From Spirulina sp034932185 (GTDB taxonomy: Bacteria > Cyanobacteriota > Cyanobacteriia > Cyanobacteriales > Spirulinaceae): 64,000 nucleotides of DNA. The notes beneath the pieces were generated by a model, which worked only from the letters and a program-made list of their open reading frames with translations, made no database searches and was not told the DNA's origin. The first letter of the stretch is position 1, and every line of letters starts with the position of its first letter. The translations under genes were made by a program, and so were the position numbers. Positions 8,147-17,322 of the stretch are shown here, in pieces. Location of the stretch: positions 1-64,000 of the forward strand of contig NZ_JAYGHW010000039.1 of NCBI RefSeq assembly GCF_034932185.1, given 5' to 3'.

Positions 8147-8977
8147 ATGACTGCTCAAACGATTTCCCCCCCGCTACGGAATAACCAACTCAATTGGGTC
8201 GCGGTGGGCTTTTTTACCGCTGTTCATGGTTTAGCACTCTTGACCCCTTGGTTTTTTTCCTGGTCAGCCCTGGGCGTGTTTTTGCTCCTCCATTGGCTGT
8301 TTGGCAGTATTGGCATCTGCCTGGGCTACCATCGCCTCCTGAGCCATCGGAGTTTTCAGGTTCCCCGCCCCTTGGAATATGCGATCGCCATCATCGGCGC
8401 GTTGGCCTTGCAAGGGGGGCCGATCTTCTGGGTGGCGGGCCATCGGCTCCACCATGCCCACACCGAAGATGTCACCCTCGACCCCTATTCTGCCCAACGG
8501 GGTTTTTGGTGGAGCCATATGCTTTGGCTCCTCTATCCCCAGCCGGAATTTTTCAAATATGACCAATACGAGCGGTTTGCCCCGGATCTCGCCCGCCAAG
8601 GATTTTACCGCTGGCTAAATCGCTATTTCCTCTGGTTACAATTGCCCCTGCTCCTGCTGCTCTATTTAGGCGGTGGCTGGTCTTGGGTACTCTACGGCGG
8701 CGTGTTGCGGGCCGTGTGCCTCTGGCATAGCACTTGGTTTATCAACTCCGTCACCCATGTTTGGGGCTATCGCACCTTTGATGTTCCCGATAACTCCCGT
8801 AACCTCTGGTGGGCAGCGATCGTCACCTATGGGGAAGGCTGGCACAACAACCACCATGCCTATCCCCATGTGGCCAAAGCCGGTTGGCGGTGGTGGGAAG
8901 TGGATGTGACCTGGTGGGCGATCGCCCTCCTCCGTAGCCTCGGCCTCGCCCAAAAGGTGAACCTTCCCCCGGTGTAG
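8147..8977 (+). CDS. desC: Delta-9-type acyl-lipid desaturase
   Basis: A 276-residue membrane diiron desaturase. The three histidine boxes are HRLLSH (H62-H67), HRLHH (H99-H103) and HNNHH (H233-H237). Hydrophobic segments at residues 17-56, 76-90 and 163-188 fit the four-helix topology of the DesC/acyl-CoA desaturase family, which puts the first double bond at C9 of acyl chains. It follows acsF and hemN on the same strand. In Synechococcus sp. PCC 7002 a desaturase gene is part of the ChlR-controlled low-oxygen operon, so this may be the low-oxygen isoform. Regiospecificity is assigned by family only. Confidence 0.9.
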   Translation: MTAQTISPPLRNNQLNWVAVGFFTAVHGLALLTPWFFSWSALGVFLLLHWLFGSIGICLGYHRLLSHRSFQVPRPLEYAIAIIGALALQGGPIFWVAGHRLHHAHTEDVTLDPYSAQRGFWWSHMLWLLYPQPEFFKYDQYERFAPDLARQGFYRWLNRYFLWLQLPLLLLLYLGGGWSWVLYGGVLRAVCLWHSTWFINSVTHVWGYRTFDVPDNSRNLWWAAIVTYGEGWHNNHHAYPHVAKAGWRWWEVDVTWWAIALLRSLGLAQKVNLPPV

Positions 8978-9060
8978 TGGGTAGTGAATAGTGGGAAGTG
9001 GGAAGTGGAATTTTTCTTCCTACTCCCTACTCCCTATTCCCTACTTCCTACTCCTCTCCC

Positions 9061-11718
9061 CTAAACAATTGGATGCAGTTCCGCCCCAATCGTCGTCGCC
9101 GTCCCATCACTAGGGAACTCCGCCGCTAACGTCCCCTCATAGGCATCTAACAACAACTGTTTGAGGTCGCTAATCAGGGGATAGCGGGGATTAGAGCCAG
9201 TGCATTGATCATCAAAGGCCTGATCCGCCAACTCCTCTAAACGACCGTGAAATTCAAGGGCGCGATCGCCTAACACTTCCTTTAAGCTCCCCGGAATTCC
9301 CACCTGCCGCTTCAACTGCTCAATGGCTGCAATTAAACTGTTCACCTTTGCCGCTTCATCTTCTCCCGGTAAGCCCAAATAACTGGCAATGCGAGCGTAA
9401 CGCCATTTAGCATTGGGGTATTTATATTGGGAGAATGCCGCCTGTTTAAAGGGGGCATCGGTGGCATTGTAGCGGATCACATAGGTAATCATCAGGGCAT
9501 TGGCTAACCCATGGGGAACGCCAAACATTGCCCCCAATTGGTGAGCCATGGAATGGCAAATTCCCAGAAAACCATTGGCAAAGGCCATCCCCGCAATCGT
9601 GGCAGCATAGTGCATTTTTTCCCGTGCTTTGGGATTATGGCTCCCTTCGTGATAGGCAGAGGGCAGGTATTTAAAAATGAGGCGAATTGCTTCTAAAGAA
9701 AGGCCATTGGTATATTCCGAAGCGAGGACAGAAACGTAAGCCTCTAACGCATGGGTGAGGGCATCCACACCCCCAAAGGCGGTTAAAGATTTGGGCATAT
9801 TCTGCACCAAATCAGAATCAATAATCGCCATCGTGGGCGTGAGGGCATAGTCTGCCAAGGGGTATTTAATTTGGCGGTGGCGATCAGTCACTACCGCAAA
9901 AGGAGTCACCTCTGAGCCGGTTCCCGATGTGGTAGGAATCGCCACCAGCATCGCCTTACTGCCCAAGGGGGGCAACTCATAAACCCGTTTACGGATATCC
10001 ATAAACCGCATCGCTAAACTTTCAAACTCAATCTCTGGGTGTTCATAGAGCAGCCAAATAATCTTAGCCGCATCCATGGGCGAACCGCCACCAATGGCAA
10101 TAATCACATCAGGGTTAAAGTTGCGAATCCGACCCAAGCCACGATTCACCGTTTCTAAAGAAGGATCCGGTTCCACATCGTAAAAGATGTCATATTGCAG
10201 TTCAATTTCATCAAGAACCTCCTCCAAATTAGCCGTCATCCCCAGATCATAAATGGGCTTATCGGTGATGATAAAGGCCCGCTCTTTCCCGGCCAATTCC
10301 CGCAACGCCACCGGCAAAGAACCCGGTTTAAAATAAATCTTGGGGGGAACTCGGAACCAGAGCATATTTTCCCGCCGTTCCGCCACGGTTTTAATATTCA
10401 ATAAATGGCGGGGTTCGACGTTTTCACTGATGGAATTGCCGCCCCATGTGCCGCACCCTAAGGTGAGGGAGGGATCAAGGCGGAAGTTATAGAGATCACC
10501 AATTGCCCCCTGGGAAGAAGGCGTATTAATCAACACCCTTGCGGTTTGTACTTGGTCTTCAAAGTGGCGAATATGGTCGGCATTATCGGGAGAGGTGTAG
10601 AGAACGGCGGTATGGCCGCGCCCCCCCAATTGCACCAAGGCTTCAGCGGTTTTTACGCCAGCCTCAAAGTCGGGGACACGATAAAGGGCGAGGATGGGGG
10701 AGAGTTTTTCATGGGCAAAGGGTTCATCAAGGCTGACGCTTTCCACTTCGCCAATCAGTACCCGTGCTTCGGGGGGAATTTCTATCTCTGCCAAGGCCGC
10801 CAATTTTTCCACCGTTTGCCCAACAATTTCAGCATTAAGGCGGCCATCAATGAGGATTTTAGCTGCGAGGCGATCGCGCTCCTCAGGACTCAAAATATAG
10901 GCCCCCCGATGGCGAAATTCTGCCTTCACCGCCTCATAAACGGCATCCACCACCACCACCGCCTGCTCACTAGCGCAGATCATGCCATTATCAAAGGTTT
11001 TACTGAGGATAATTGAGGAAACCGAAAGTTTTAAATGGGCAGTTTCATCAATTAACGCGGGGGTATTCCCCGCTCCCACCCCTAAGGAGGGATTGCCGGA
11101 AGAATAGGCGGCCCGCACCATGCCGGGGCCACCTGTGGCCAGGATTAAATTAATATCCCGATGTTGCATCAACGCTTGGGAGAGAGCCACCGTCGGCTCA
11201 TCAATCCAACTGATAATATCCGGAGGCGCACCGGCTTCCACGGCGGCATTGAGGATGATTTTGGCGGCTTCAATGGTGCATTCTTTGGCGCGGGGATGGG
11301 GGGAAAAGATAATCGCGTTGCGGGTTTTGAGGGCGATCAGGGCCTTGAAAATGGCCGTTGAAGTGGGGTTGGTGGTGGGGACAATCCCGGCCAAAATTCC
11401 CACCGGCTCGGCAATTTTTTGAATGCCAAAGGCTTTATCTTCTTCGATAATGCCGCAGGTTTTTTCCTGTTTGTATTTGTTGTAAATGATTTCAGAGGCA
11501 AAGTGATTTTTAATCACTTTATCCTCGGTCACGCCCATGCCGGTTTCCGTGGCCGCGAGTTTGGCCAGGGGAACGCGGGCCGCATTGGCCGCCAGAGCGG
11601 CCTGTTTGAAGATCTGATCCACCTGCTCTTGCGTGAAGTTGGCGTATTGCCGTTGGGCGGTCTTGACCCGTTGGATCATCGCTTCGAGTTCCGGCAGGGT
11701 GGTAACGGTTGTAGACAT
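9061..11718 (-). CDS. adhE: Bifunctional acetaldehyde-CoA/alcohol dehydrogenase
   Basis: An 885-residue fusion close to the E. coli length (891). The N-terminal half is a CoA-acylating aldehyde dehydrogenase, with the catalytic cysteine in MICASEQ near residue 245. The C-terminal half is an iron-dependent alcohol dehydrogenase, with the nucleotide site GGGSPMDAAK near 545 and metal-binding histidines in MAHQLG and GVPHGLANA. It converts acetyl-CoA to ethanol while reoxidising two NADH. It is convergent with the low-oxygen desaturase gene, which suggests a fermentative function matched to the ChlR block. I found no copy of the ChlR-like palindrome before it. Confidence 0.97.
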   Translation of the reverse strand: MSTTVTTLPELEAMIQRVKTAQRQYANFTQEQVDQIFKQAALAANAARVPLAKLAATETGMGVTEDKVIKNHFASEIIYNKYKQEKTCGIIEEDKAFGIQKIAEPVGILAGIVPTTNPTSTAIFKALIALKTRNAIIFSPHPRAKECTIEAAKIILNAAVEAGAPPDIISWIDEPTVALSQALMQHRDINLILATGGPGMVRAAYSSGNPSLGVGAGNTPALIDETAHLKLSVSSIILSKTFDNGMICASEQAVVVVDAVYEAVKAEFRHRGAYILSPEERDRLAAKILIDGRLNAEIVGQTVEKLAALAEIEIPPEARVLIGEVESVSLDEPFAHEKLSPILALYRVPDFEAGVKTAEALVQLGGRGHTAVLYTSPDNADHIRHFEDQVQTARVLINTPSSQGAIGDLYNFRLDPSLTLGCGTWGGNSISENVEPRHLLNIKTVAERRENMLWFRVPPKIYFKPGSLPVALRELAGKERAFIITDKPIYDLGMTANLEEVLDEIELQYDIFYDVEPDPSLETVNRGLGRIRNFNPDVIIAIGGGSPMDAAKIIWLLYEHPEIEFESLAMRFMDIRKRVYELPPLGSKAMLVAIPTTSGTGSEVTPFAVVTDRHRQIKYPLADYALTPTMAIIDSDLVQNMPKSLTAFGGVDALTHALEAYVSVLASEYTNGLSLEAIRLIFKYLPSAYHEGSHNPKAREKMHYAATIAGMAFANGFLGICHSMAHQLGAMFGVPHGLANALMITYVIRYNATDAPFKQAAFSQYKYPNAKWRYARIASYLGLPGEDEAAKVNSLIAAIEQLKRQVGIPGSLKEVLGDRALEFHGRLEELADQAFDDQCTGSNPRYPLISDLKQLLLDAYEGTLAAEFPSDGTATTIGAELHPIV

Positions 11719-11796
11719 AGGGAGAGATGGAGATAGAGCTAACGCCTTGGATCGTGACGCAGCCGGAGGGGTTTCGGCAATATTTTCTAGATGGGC

Positions 11797-12987
11797 TTAA
11801 GGATTGGGGAGATTCGGCCCCTTGGCAGGGGGTGGGGTGATTTTTAGGGCGATCAAGGAGCGATCGATGTCCTCCAATACGGCTAAATCTTCCGGGGGGT
11901 ATAGGGGATCATGATCGGGATCGAGGAATTGGAACGCTTCCCGCCATTGGTGGGGGGTGGCGGTGAGGGGGGCGGCAAAATGGCAGGGAATGATCCGCTC
12001 AAAGGGCCAGAGGGCCACCCGCTGCGCCCAAGTCCGTACCTGATGCGGTTGGCGATTTAAAATCAGGGTTTGCAAAATCGGCGCAACCCGGAGTTTTTCC
12101 CCCTGGGAAAGGTGGGCGAAGGTGTCTCGCCAACCCGGTTGCCAGGCGAAGGGGTAGAGGCCGAAGTAGTTGCGAGGGGTGCGATCGCTCCCCCCCTTGG
12201 CCGCAGCCCAGGCGGGGCCTAGATCAATCGTGGTGAGGGTTTGGGGGCGGAAATAGAGGGCAAACAGGCTGATGCGTTGCCATCCCTTTTGGCGGTTGCG
12301 GGGGGTATCGGTGATCGGGTCGGCGGGGCCGTCTTTGGCGTGGAAAAGGAGGGGGTAGGGGTTGAGTTGGATAACTTCGGGGGGATCGGGGGGAACGGAG
12401 AGGATCGTATCGGTGACGAGGAGCGTGCGCGATCGCCGATGATAAAACACCACTTCCCCAAATTTCCCCAACCCCAACCCCAAGGGGCCTAAAATTTCAT
12501 AGTCAAATTCCGCCGCGAAGGGGGTAGCAGCCCTTTCAATGGGGAGAATTTCCGTGCGGCCGAGGGGATAGCCCAACCAGGAGAGGGGGAGATTGAGGGG
12601 AAAACTCCATTGGCCCGGCGCAACCCAGACCTGAGCTTGGGGAAAACGGCGGGCAAAGGGGCCGATAAACACTTTATGCTCAATCCCTGATACGGTGGGC
12701 TGGATGATGTAGCGCACAGGGCCATGGCGATCGCTCAATTCTGCCAATAAGCCTAAACATTCCCTGGTTGGGGCAACGGGGGCATAGACCAACAGCCCCC
12801 CCGCTTCAAGGCGAATCACCGTCATCCGAATCGGCACAACCACATAAAAAATCCCCTGCACCTGCTCAAACACCCAAATCCAATCGGGGATAATTTCCCG
12901 GCGCAGGGTTTGCCGTTGCCCATAGGGATAGATGGGCAAAAGGGGCCAATAGGGCCAGTGGCGATCAGGGGAGGTAGATGCGGTCAT
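11797..12987 (-). CDS. DUF4336 family protein
   Basis: A 396-residue protein conserved in cyanobacteria and plastid-bearing eukaryotes. The pattern LYVYAPVAPT-like (LLVYAPVAPT here), HKVFIGPFARRFPQAQVWVAPGQ and the late PCHFAAP segment fit the DUF4336 family, which has a metallo-beta-lactamase-like outline but lacks the full HxHxDH metal motif. Function is unknown. It follows adhE on the same strand with a 78-base gap, but no functional link is apparent. The protein is proline-rich at both ends and has no signal peptide. Confidence 0.8.
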   Translation of the reverse strand: MTASTSPDRHWPYWPLLPIYPYGQRQTLRREIIPDWIWVFEQVQGIFYVVVPIRMTVIRLEAGGLLVYAPVAPTRECLGLLAELSDRHGPVRYIIQPTVSGIEHKVFIGPFARRFPQAQVWVAPGQWSFPLNLPLSWLGYPLGRTEILPIERAATPFAAEFDYEILGPLGLGLGKFGEVVFYHRRSRTLLVTDTILSVPPDPPEVIQLNPYPLLFHAKDGPADPITDTPRNRQKGWQRISLFALYFRPQTLTTIDLGPAWAAAKGGSDRTPRNYFGLYPFAWQPGWRDTFAHLSQGEKLRVAPILQTLILNRQPHQVRTWAQRVALWPFERIIPCHFAAPLTATPHQWREAFQFLDPDHDPLYPPEDLAVLEDIDRSLIALKITPPPAKGPNLPNP

Positions 12988-13061
12988 GGGGGTCAGATCT
13001 TGCTTTACACTAAAATTTAATCGCTGATCAATGGGATTAGCTTGTGGATTGGGGGGAAGTT

Positions 13062-14057
13062 ATGGCAGAAGATCAACAAACACCATCGAATTTATCGAAA
13101 TCTGAGGCGATCGCCCAGATTCAATCGTTAATCAACCAATTGCAGGGGGTCGCGGCTCAACTGGAAGCCGATCCTGCTGAGGATTGGGGGCAGACGCTCC
13201 CCCTGGATGAGCTAACAGAGACAGTGGCTCAACTGACGGCGGCCATGGCCCCGATAGATTCAGCCCCGATAGAACCGGAGGCGGAGCCGCTCCCCCCCAC
13301 GGAAACCCCTACAGAGCCGGAGGATTGGGGATTAGAACCGGCAGAGGATGATGGCGAATTTACCAATGAATCGGCAGCACAGTCGCAATTACCCCCCGAT
13401 GAGATCCCCGAACCCAAAGGTTTAGATAAACTGCTCCCCACATTCTCACAATTTTTGCGGATGTGGAATCAGGTTTTAGCCTGGGTGCGCGATCGCCTCC
13501 CTGCTGGCCTCAATGAGAAGCTTTCCGATTGGGCATTAACGGGGGTAATTAGTAGCACATTAGTGCTATTTCTCCTCACCACCGTCCTCCTCACCAACGG
13601 CCCCAACCCCTCACCCATCGCTCAAACCCCCCCTGCTCCCCAAATTCAACCCAAAGCAACACCAACACCTAAAACTTCCCCCACTCCCACACCGCAACCC
13701 AAAACCCCCCCCGCCCCACCTAAACCCCTACGCCTCACCCCAGAACAACGGCTACTCGCCGCCATTCAAGACCAAGTGGCAGAAATCACCAACCAATACG
13801 CCGACGGTCTGATCCGCTCCATTCAAGCGGATTTCCTCGGCAGTCGCCTCGTCGTCACCCTCGGAGCCGGTTGGTATGACCTGGCGGCTAATAAACAAAA
13901 TCAGGTGGCCAATGAAGTTTTAGAGCGATCGCACCGCCTCGATTTCACCAAAGTAGAACTCCTCGATGAAAACGGCGATCTGGTGGCCCGTAATCCCATT
14001 GTGGGGAGTGAAATGGTGATTCTTCAGCGGGAAGCGGCGATCGCGCCTATTTTATAG
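13062..14057 (+). CDS. Membrane-anchored acidic/proline-rich protein of unknown function
   Basis: A 331-residue protein in three parts. The first is a strongly acidic N-terminal region (to about 135) rich in EPE and PPTE. Next comes one transmembrane segment (ALTGVISSTLVLFLLTTVLL, about 158-177), followed by a TPTPK/PPAPP-rich linker. The last is a folded C-terminal domain of about 100 residues beginning LTPEQRLLAAIQDQV. The C-terminal part resembles domains in other cyanobacterial anchored proteins, but I cannot name it. The ATG at 13062 is preferred over 13044 because GGGGGGAAG precedes it. No transport or enzyme motif is visible. Confidence 0.75.
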   Translation: MAEDQQTPSNLSKSEAIAQIQSLINQLQGVAAQLEADPAEDWGQTLPLDELTETVAQLTAAMAPIDSAPIEPEAEPLPPTETPTEPEDWGLEPAEDDGEFTNESAAQSQLPPDEIPEPKGLDKLLPTFSQFLRMWNQVLAWVRDRLPAGLNEKLSDWALTGVISSTLVLFLLTTVLLTNGPNPSPIAQTPPAPQIQPKATPTPKTSPTPTPQPKTPPAPPKPLRLTPEQRLLAAIQDQVAEITNQYADGLIRSIQADFLGSRLVVTLGAGWYDLAANKQNQVANEVLERSHRLDFTKVELLDENGDLVARNPIVGSEMVILQREAAIAPIL

Positions 14058-14064
14058 GGGCAAT

Positions 14065-14109
14065 AAAGTCCCTCTCCCCTTTGTGGGAGAGGGATTTAGG
14101 GTGAGGGAC
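14065..14109. repeat. Dispersed CCCTCTCCC/GGGAGAGGG fold-back repeat
   Basis: Copy of a common cyanobacterial intergenic hairpin (AGTCCCTCTCCC...GGGAGAGGGATTTAGGGTGAGGG). It is placed between convergent genes, where it could end transcription. Other copies are at 22803 and 27629. Confidence 0.8.
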
Positions 14110-14121
14110 AAAAGTGGAATT

Positions 14122-15633
14122 TTAGCCCTGTCGCGGTCGCCCTAACGTCGTAATATAAATCACCGCCTCATCGGTGGGGATGCCCAGCACCTCATTAACC
14201 TGATCATCAAAAAAGCCGCCAATGCCACTCACGCCTAAATTGAGGTAAATCGCTGCTAAATTCAGCCGTTGCCCTAGATGACCGGCATCTAAATGGAGGT
14301 AACGGTAGGCGCGATCGCCATAGGTTTGTACCGCTCTTTTTAAGTCGGCGGTATGAAACACCACTGCGGCCGCATCCCGGCCTAGATCTTGACCAAGACA
14401 GAGGAAATGTAATTCGCGGCGGAAATTTTTAAAGCGAATTTGTCGTAACTCCTGTGCTCTTGGGGCGTAGTAATAACAGCCCGCATCTAACCCTTCCACA
14501 CCAGAAACAACAATAAATGTTTCTAATAGATTGCAATTGCAATAATCCGGATCGGGATCTAAGCCCAAATCAGCATACTCTTGGGGTTGATAGGTGAAAT
14601 GGAGGAGCGATCGCACCTCCTCTAAAGTTAAATCTGCCCCCGTATAGGCACGGGTGGAGCGTCTTTTTCCCAAGGTTTGAGCCAACCCCCGTAGGCCTGT
14701 ATTAAAGGGGATAGGATCCGTCACCATTGAAATTTTCGTACAGAAGGGAAAATTATATTTATCATCTAAATTGGGCGCGGTGGCTGGCTGTGATTGCACC
14801 AGGGTTTTAATCATCGTGGCGCGGTGTAAATAATCCAACAATTCACCATCTTCAACAAAGTTATAGGTGGGATGACTCTCTGAGGGTAAAGCGGTAAATC
14901 CTGAACGCTGGAGAGGGCGCTGCCGTTCCTGGTCAATGAGGGGCATAATGCTCACAACCCCCTCCTGGGTGGGTTCAAAATACATCAATTCATTGATGCG
15001 CTGATCCTGAAATCCGGCAATTAAACAGGGGCGAAAACTGGTTAAGGCTCCCGCAATTTCCAAATTGCCTAATAAATGACCGCTATCGAGGAAGATGCGA
15101 CGATAGGCGCGGTCTTGGTATCGCCAAGCGGAACGATAAAACACCGCTGAGGCCACGATCGCATAATCCACGACCCCTAAGGCCGGATGTTGAAAACAGC
15201 ATTGCTCTAGCTCGGGCCAAACATTTTGATCCCAGAAGCGGATCAAGGTGTGGTCTTGGACTTGGTAGTTATAGAGGCCGGCGGGTAAACTTTCCGTTCC
15301 CCGCGAGAGTAAATAGACTTCCGCCGGATAGAGTCCTCCGGCGGAGGGGGCAGCCCGCAGAAATACAGGGGGCCCCATCAACGTCACCATTTTGGCAGTT
15401 ACACCATAGGTACAAAAAAACAGTTGAGAAAGTCGCTGCCACAATCGCCAATCTCTCGACTGAGATTCCTGTTGCTGGGCGTGGAGATAGGGTTTGAGAT
15501 CGTAGCGCTGACCCACTGGATACTCTTTAAAGGGAACCGGCTGTTGGGCAAAATTCAAACCCTTGCTTTTGGCAGCGATGGTTTCTGGGCTGTATTTGGT
15601 GCGCTGGTGGTAGTGGAGAGCGAGGGAATCCAT
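14122..15633 (-). CDS. SagB/ThcOx-type nitroreductase-fold dehydrogenase
   Basis: A 503-residue protein with two nitroreductase-like halves. The first half has RAAPSAGGLYPAEVYLL (near 94-110) and the second has KRRSTRAYTGADLTLEEV (near 313-330) and HLDAGHLGQRLNLAA. These are the FMN-binding signatures of SagB-type peptide dehydrogenases. SagB enzymes oxidise azolines to azoles in thiazole/oxazole peptides, but cyanobacteria also hold free-standing forms of unknown substrate. No YcaO cyclodehydratase or precursor peptide lies nearby, so peptide modification cannot be claimed. It is probably soluble and its own transcription unit. Confidence 0.85.
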   Translation of the reverse strand: MDSLALHYHQRTKYSPETIAAKSKGLNFAQQPVPFKEYPVGQRYDLKPYLHAQQQESQSRDWRLWQRLSQLFFCTYGVTAKMVTLMGPPVFLRAAPSAGGLYPAEVYLLSRGTESLPAGLYNYQVQDHTLIRFWDQNVWPELEQCCFQHPALGVVDYAIVASAVFYRSAWRYQDRAYRRIFLDSGHLLGNLEIAGALTSFRPCLIAGFQDQRINELMYFEPTQEGVVSIMPLIDQERQRPLQRSGFTALPSESHPTYNFVEDGELLDYLHRATMIKTLVQSQPATAPNLDDKYNFPFCTKISMVTDPIPFNTGLRGLAQTLGKRRSTRAYTGADLTLEEVRSLLHFTYQPQEYADLGLDPDPDYCNCNLLETFIVVSGVEGLDAGCYYYAPRAQELRQIRFKNFRRELHFLCLGQDLGRDAAAVVFHTADLKRAVQTYGDRAYRYLHLDAGHLGQRLNLAAIYLNLGVSGIGGFFDDQVNEVLGIPTDEAVIYITTLGRPRQG

Positions 15634-16203
15634 AGTTTGACTCTAAAATCTGAGGCTTGAATAGCTGAAACAGGGAATAAGCACAGTCTGCTGTGAATGA
15701 CTGAAAGTTTTTGTAGTTCAGAAGTTCTATTTGTATAGGCATAATGCCCGCCATCCTGGGTGAATCCCCATGGATGATTCCAACAGTCGTGAATTCCCGT
15801 GATGCTGTTCAGAATGAGCCAGCATTTTGTTAATTTTGGTTACAAGGTGTTGTGATCCCATAGCCTGTTTTTTCAAGCAATGACCAAGATCACGACAAAT
15901 TACAGGGAAGTATCACGAATCTCCTCCTATGCATATCACTGCTGAATCTTTATCATCGCGCTAAACGTATAATTCCTCACAAATTCGTGAAGAGTCGTAA
16001 TTTAAAGCAACATTCCTGGATGATGGCGCTTGAGGGAGCGATCGCAAAGTTGGAGATCATCTTGATCCTGATTGATCCTGCTCCCCCCCAACCCATTGAT
16101 TTTGGGTATAGCGTGGGAGATCTTCGGGATCAAGCTAGGGGGATTCCTCCTCTGCCTTCCTGTGTCGGAAAGGAGAGGGTTAGGGGTTCGGGATATTAAC
16201 GGA
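15634..16203. other. 570-base intergenic region without a supported gene
   Basis: No credible coding frame. The 15640-16000 part is AT-richer and contains several TCGTGA/TCACGA words (near 15788, 15800, 15890, 15915 and 15986) that could be regulator half-sites. Both flanking genes are on the minus strand, so the right-hand part would hold the terminator of the channel gene and the left part the promoter of the SagB-like gene. Confidence 0.5.
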
Positions 16204-17253
16204 TTAATTCTGGTGCAGCCAGTAGGGGCGGGAGACGGCTAAAAGGTGAGAAAGTTGCCGCAGTTGCTCCGCTGTACCCATGCAAATCAGTAAATCTTCA
16301 GCATAGAGATAGGTATCCCCCATGGGGCCACCGATGAGCGTGCCATCGGCGCGGCGAATGGCTAAAACGAGAGCGCCGGTTTTGCCCCGTAAATTGGTTT
16401 CACTGAGGGTTTTGCCAATGCAGGGGCATAGAGTCTCCTCTAGAAAAAACTCATCCAAATAGAATGACCGATTCGTTCCCGTAATAATGCCATCGACGAA
16501 ATCCATCACCCGAGGGCGCAGGGCGGCGGCGGCAAGGCGGCGGCCGCCGGTAATGTAGGGGGAAACGACGGCATCGGCTCCGGCGCGGCGTAGTTTTTTG
16601 ATGGCTTCTTCGTTGTTGGCCCGGGCGATCGCCCGCACCTTAGGGTTCAAGGTTTTAGCAGACAGGACGGTGTAGAGGTTTTCGGCATCGGATTGGAGGG
16701 AGGCCAGCAGGCAATTGGCCCGCTCTACACCAGCGGCTAGGAGGCAATCATCCAGGGTGGCATCCCCCTGCATGGCAATAAACCCACTTTCCTCGGCTTC
16801 GGCGATCGCCTCCGGTTGCAAATCGACAATCACAAAGGGGATATTTTCCGCTGCAAATTCGAGGGCAATCTGGTGGCCCATCCGTCCGTAACCGCAGAGA
16901 ATGTAGTGGTGTTTGAGGGTTTCGATCAAGCGTTGGCGTTGGCGGTAGCGAAGTCTATCCTGAAAATACCCTTGAATCAGGGCTTCCGTAAAGCGGTTGA
17001 CAATATAACCAATGTTGAACACGCCTAAAAAAATCAAGGCGATCGTAAATAACCGTGAAGATTGACCCAAGGGATGGGTTTCCCCAAACCCCACCGTGGC
17101 GAGGGTGATCGTCGTCATGTAAGCCGCATCAATCCAAGACCAGCCCTCAAAAGTGGCATACCAAACCGTCCCGAGGAGAAAAACGCCCCCAAGGCCAGCA
17201 ATCCCCACCAATAATTGTGTCTGGAGACGTTGATAGTTTTGCTCTGTATTCAT
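16204..17253 (-). CDS. K+ channel with RCK (TrkA-N) domain
   Basis: A 349-residue two-helix channel. The first membrane helix is about residues 14-32, followed by a pore loop with filter TVGFGE (53-58) and a second helix about 68-90. A cytoplasmic RCK module follows: Rossmann motif CGYGRMGHQIA (near 120) and a TrkA-C part near 260-340. The filter has F and E where most K+ channels have Y and D (TVGYGD); TVGFG is also seen in some bona fide K+ channels. The architecture is that of MthK-type ligand-gated channels. RCK domains bind nucleotides or divalent ions. It is divergent from argD. Confidence 0.92.
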   Translation of the reverse strand: MNTEQNYQRLQTQLLVGIAGLGGVFLLGTVWYATFEGWSWIDAAYMTTITLATVGFGETHPLGQSSRLFTIALIFLGVFNIGYIVNRFTEALIQGYFQDRLRYRQRQRLIETLKHHYILCGYGRMGHQIALEFAAENIPFVIVDLQPEAIAEAEESGFIAMQGDATLDDCLLAAGVERANCLLASLQSDAENLYTVLSAKTLNPKVRAIARANNEEAIKKLRRAGADAVVSPYITGGRRLAAAALRPRVMDFVDGIITGTNRSFYLDEFFLEETLCPCIGKTLSETNLRGKTGALVLAIRRADGTLIGGPMGDTYLYAEDLLICMGTAEQLRQLSHLLAVSRPYWLHQN

Positions 17254-17322
17254 GCAAGGGTGAATTTTGCGACTACCATCGTTAAATAATCAAAATTTGT
17301 GATCATCTTCAGGAGTATGCTT

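Noticed and set aside
15987..16199. A 70-codon plus-strand frame in the 570-base gap
   Set aside because: It has no ribosome-binding site, contains a GCGATCGC and low-complexity proline stretches, and lacks any family features.
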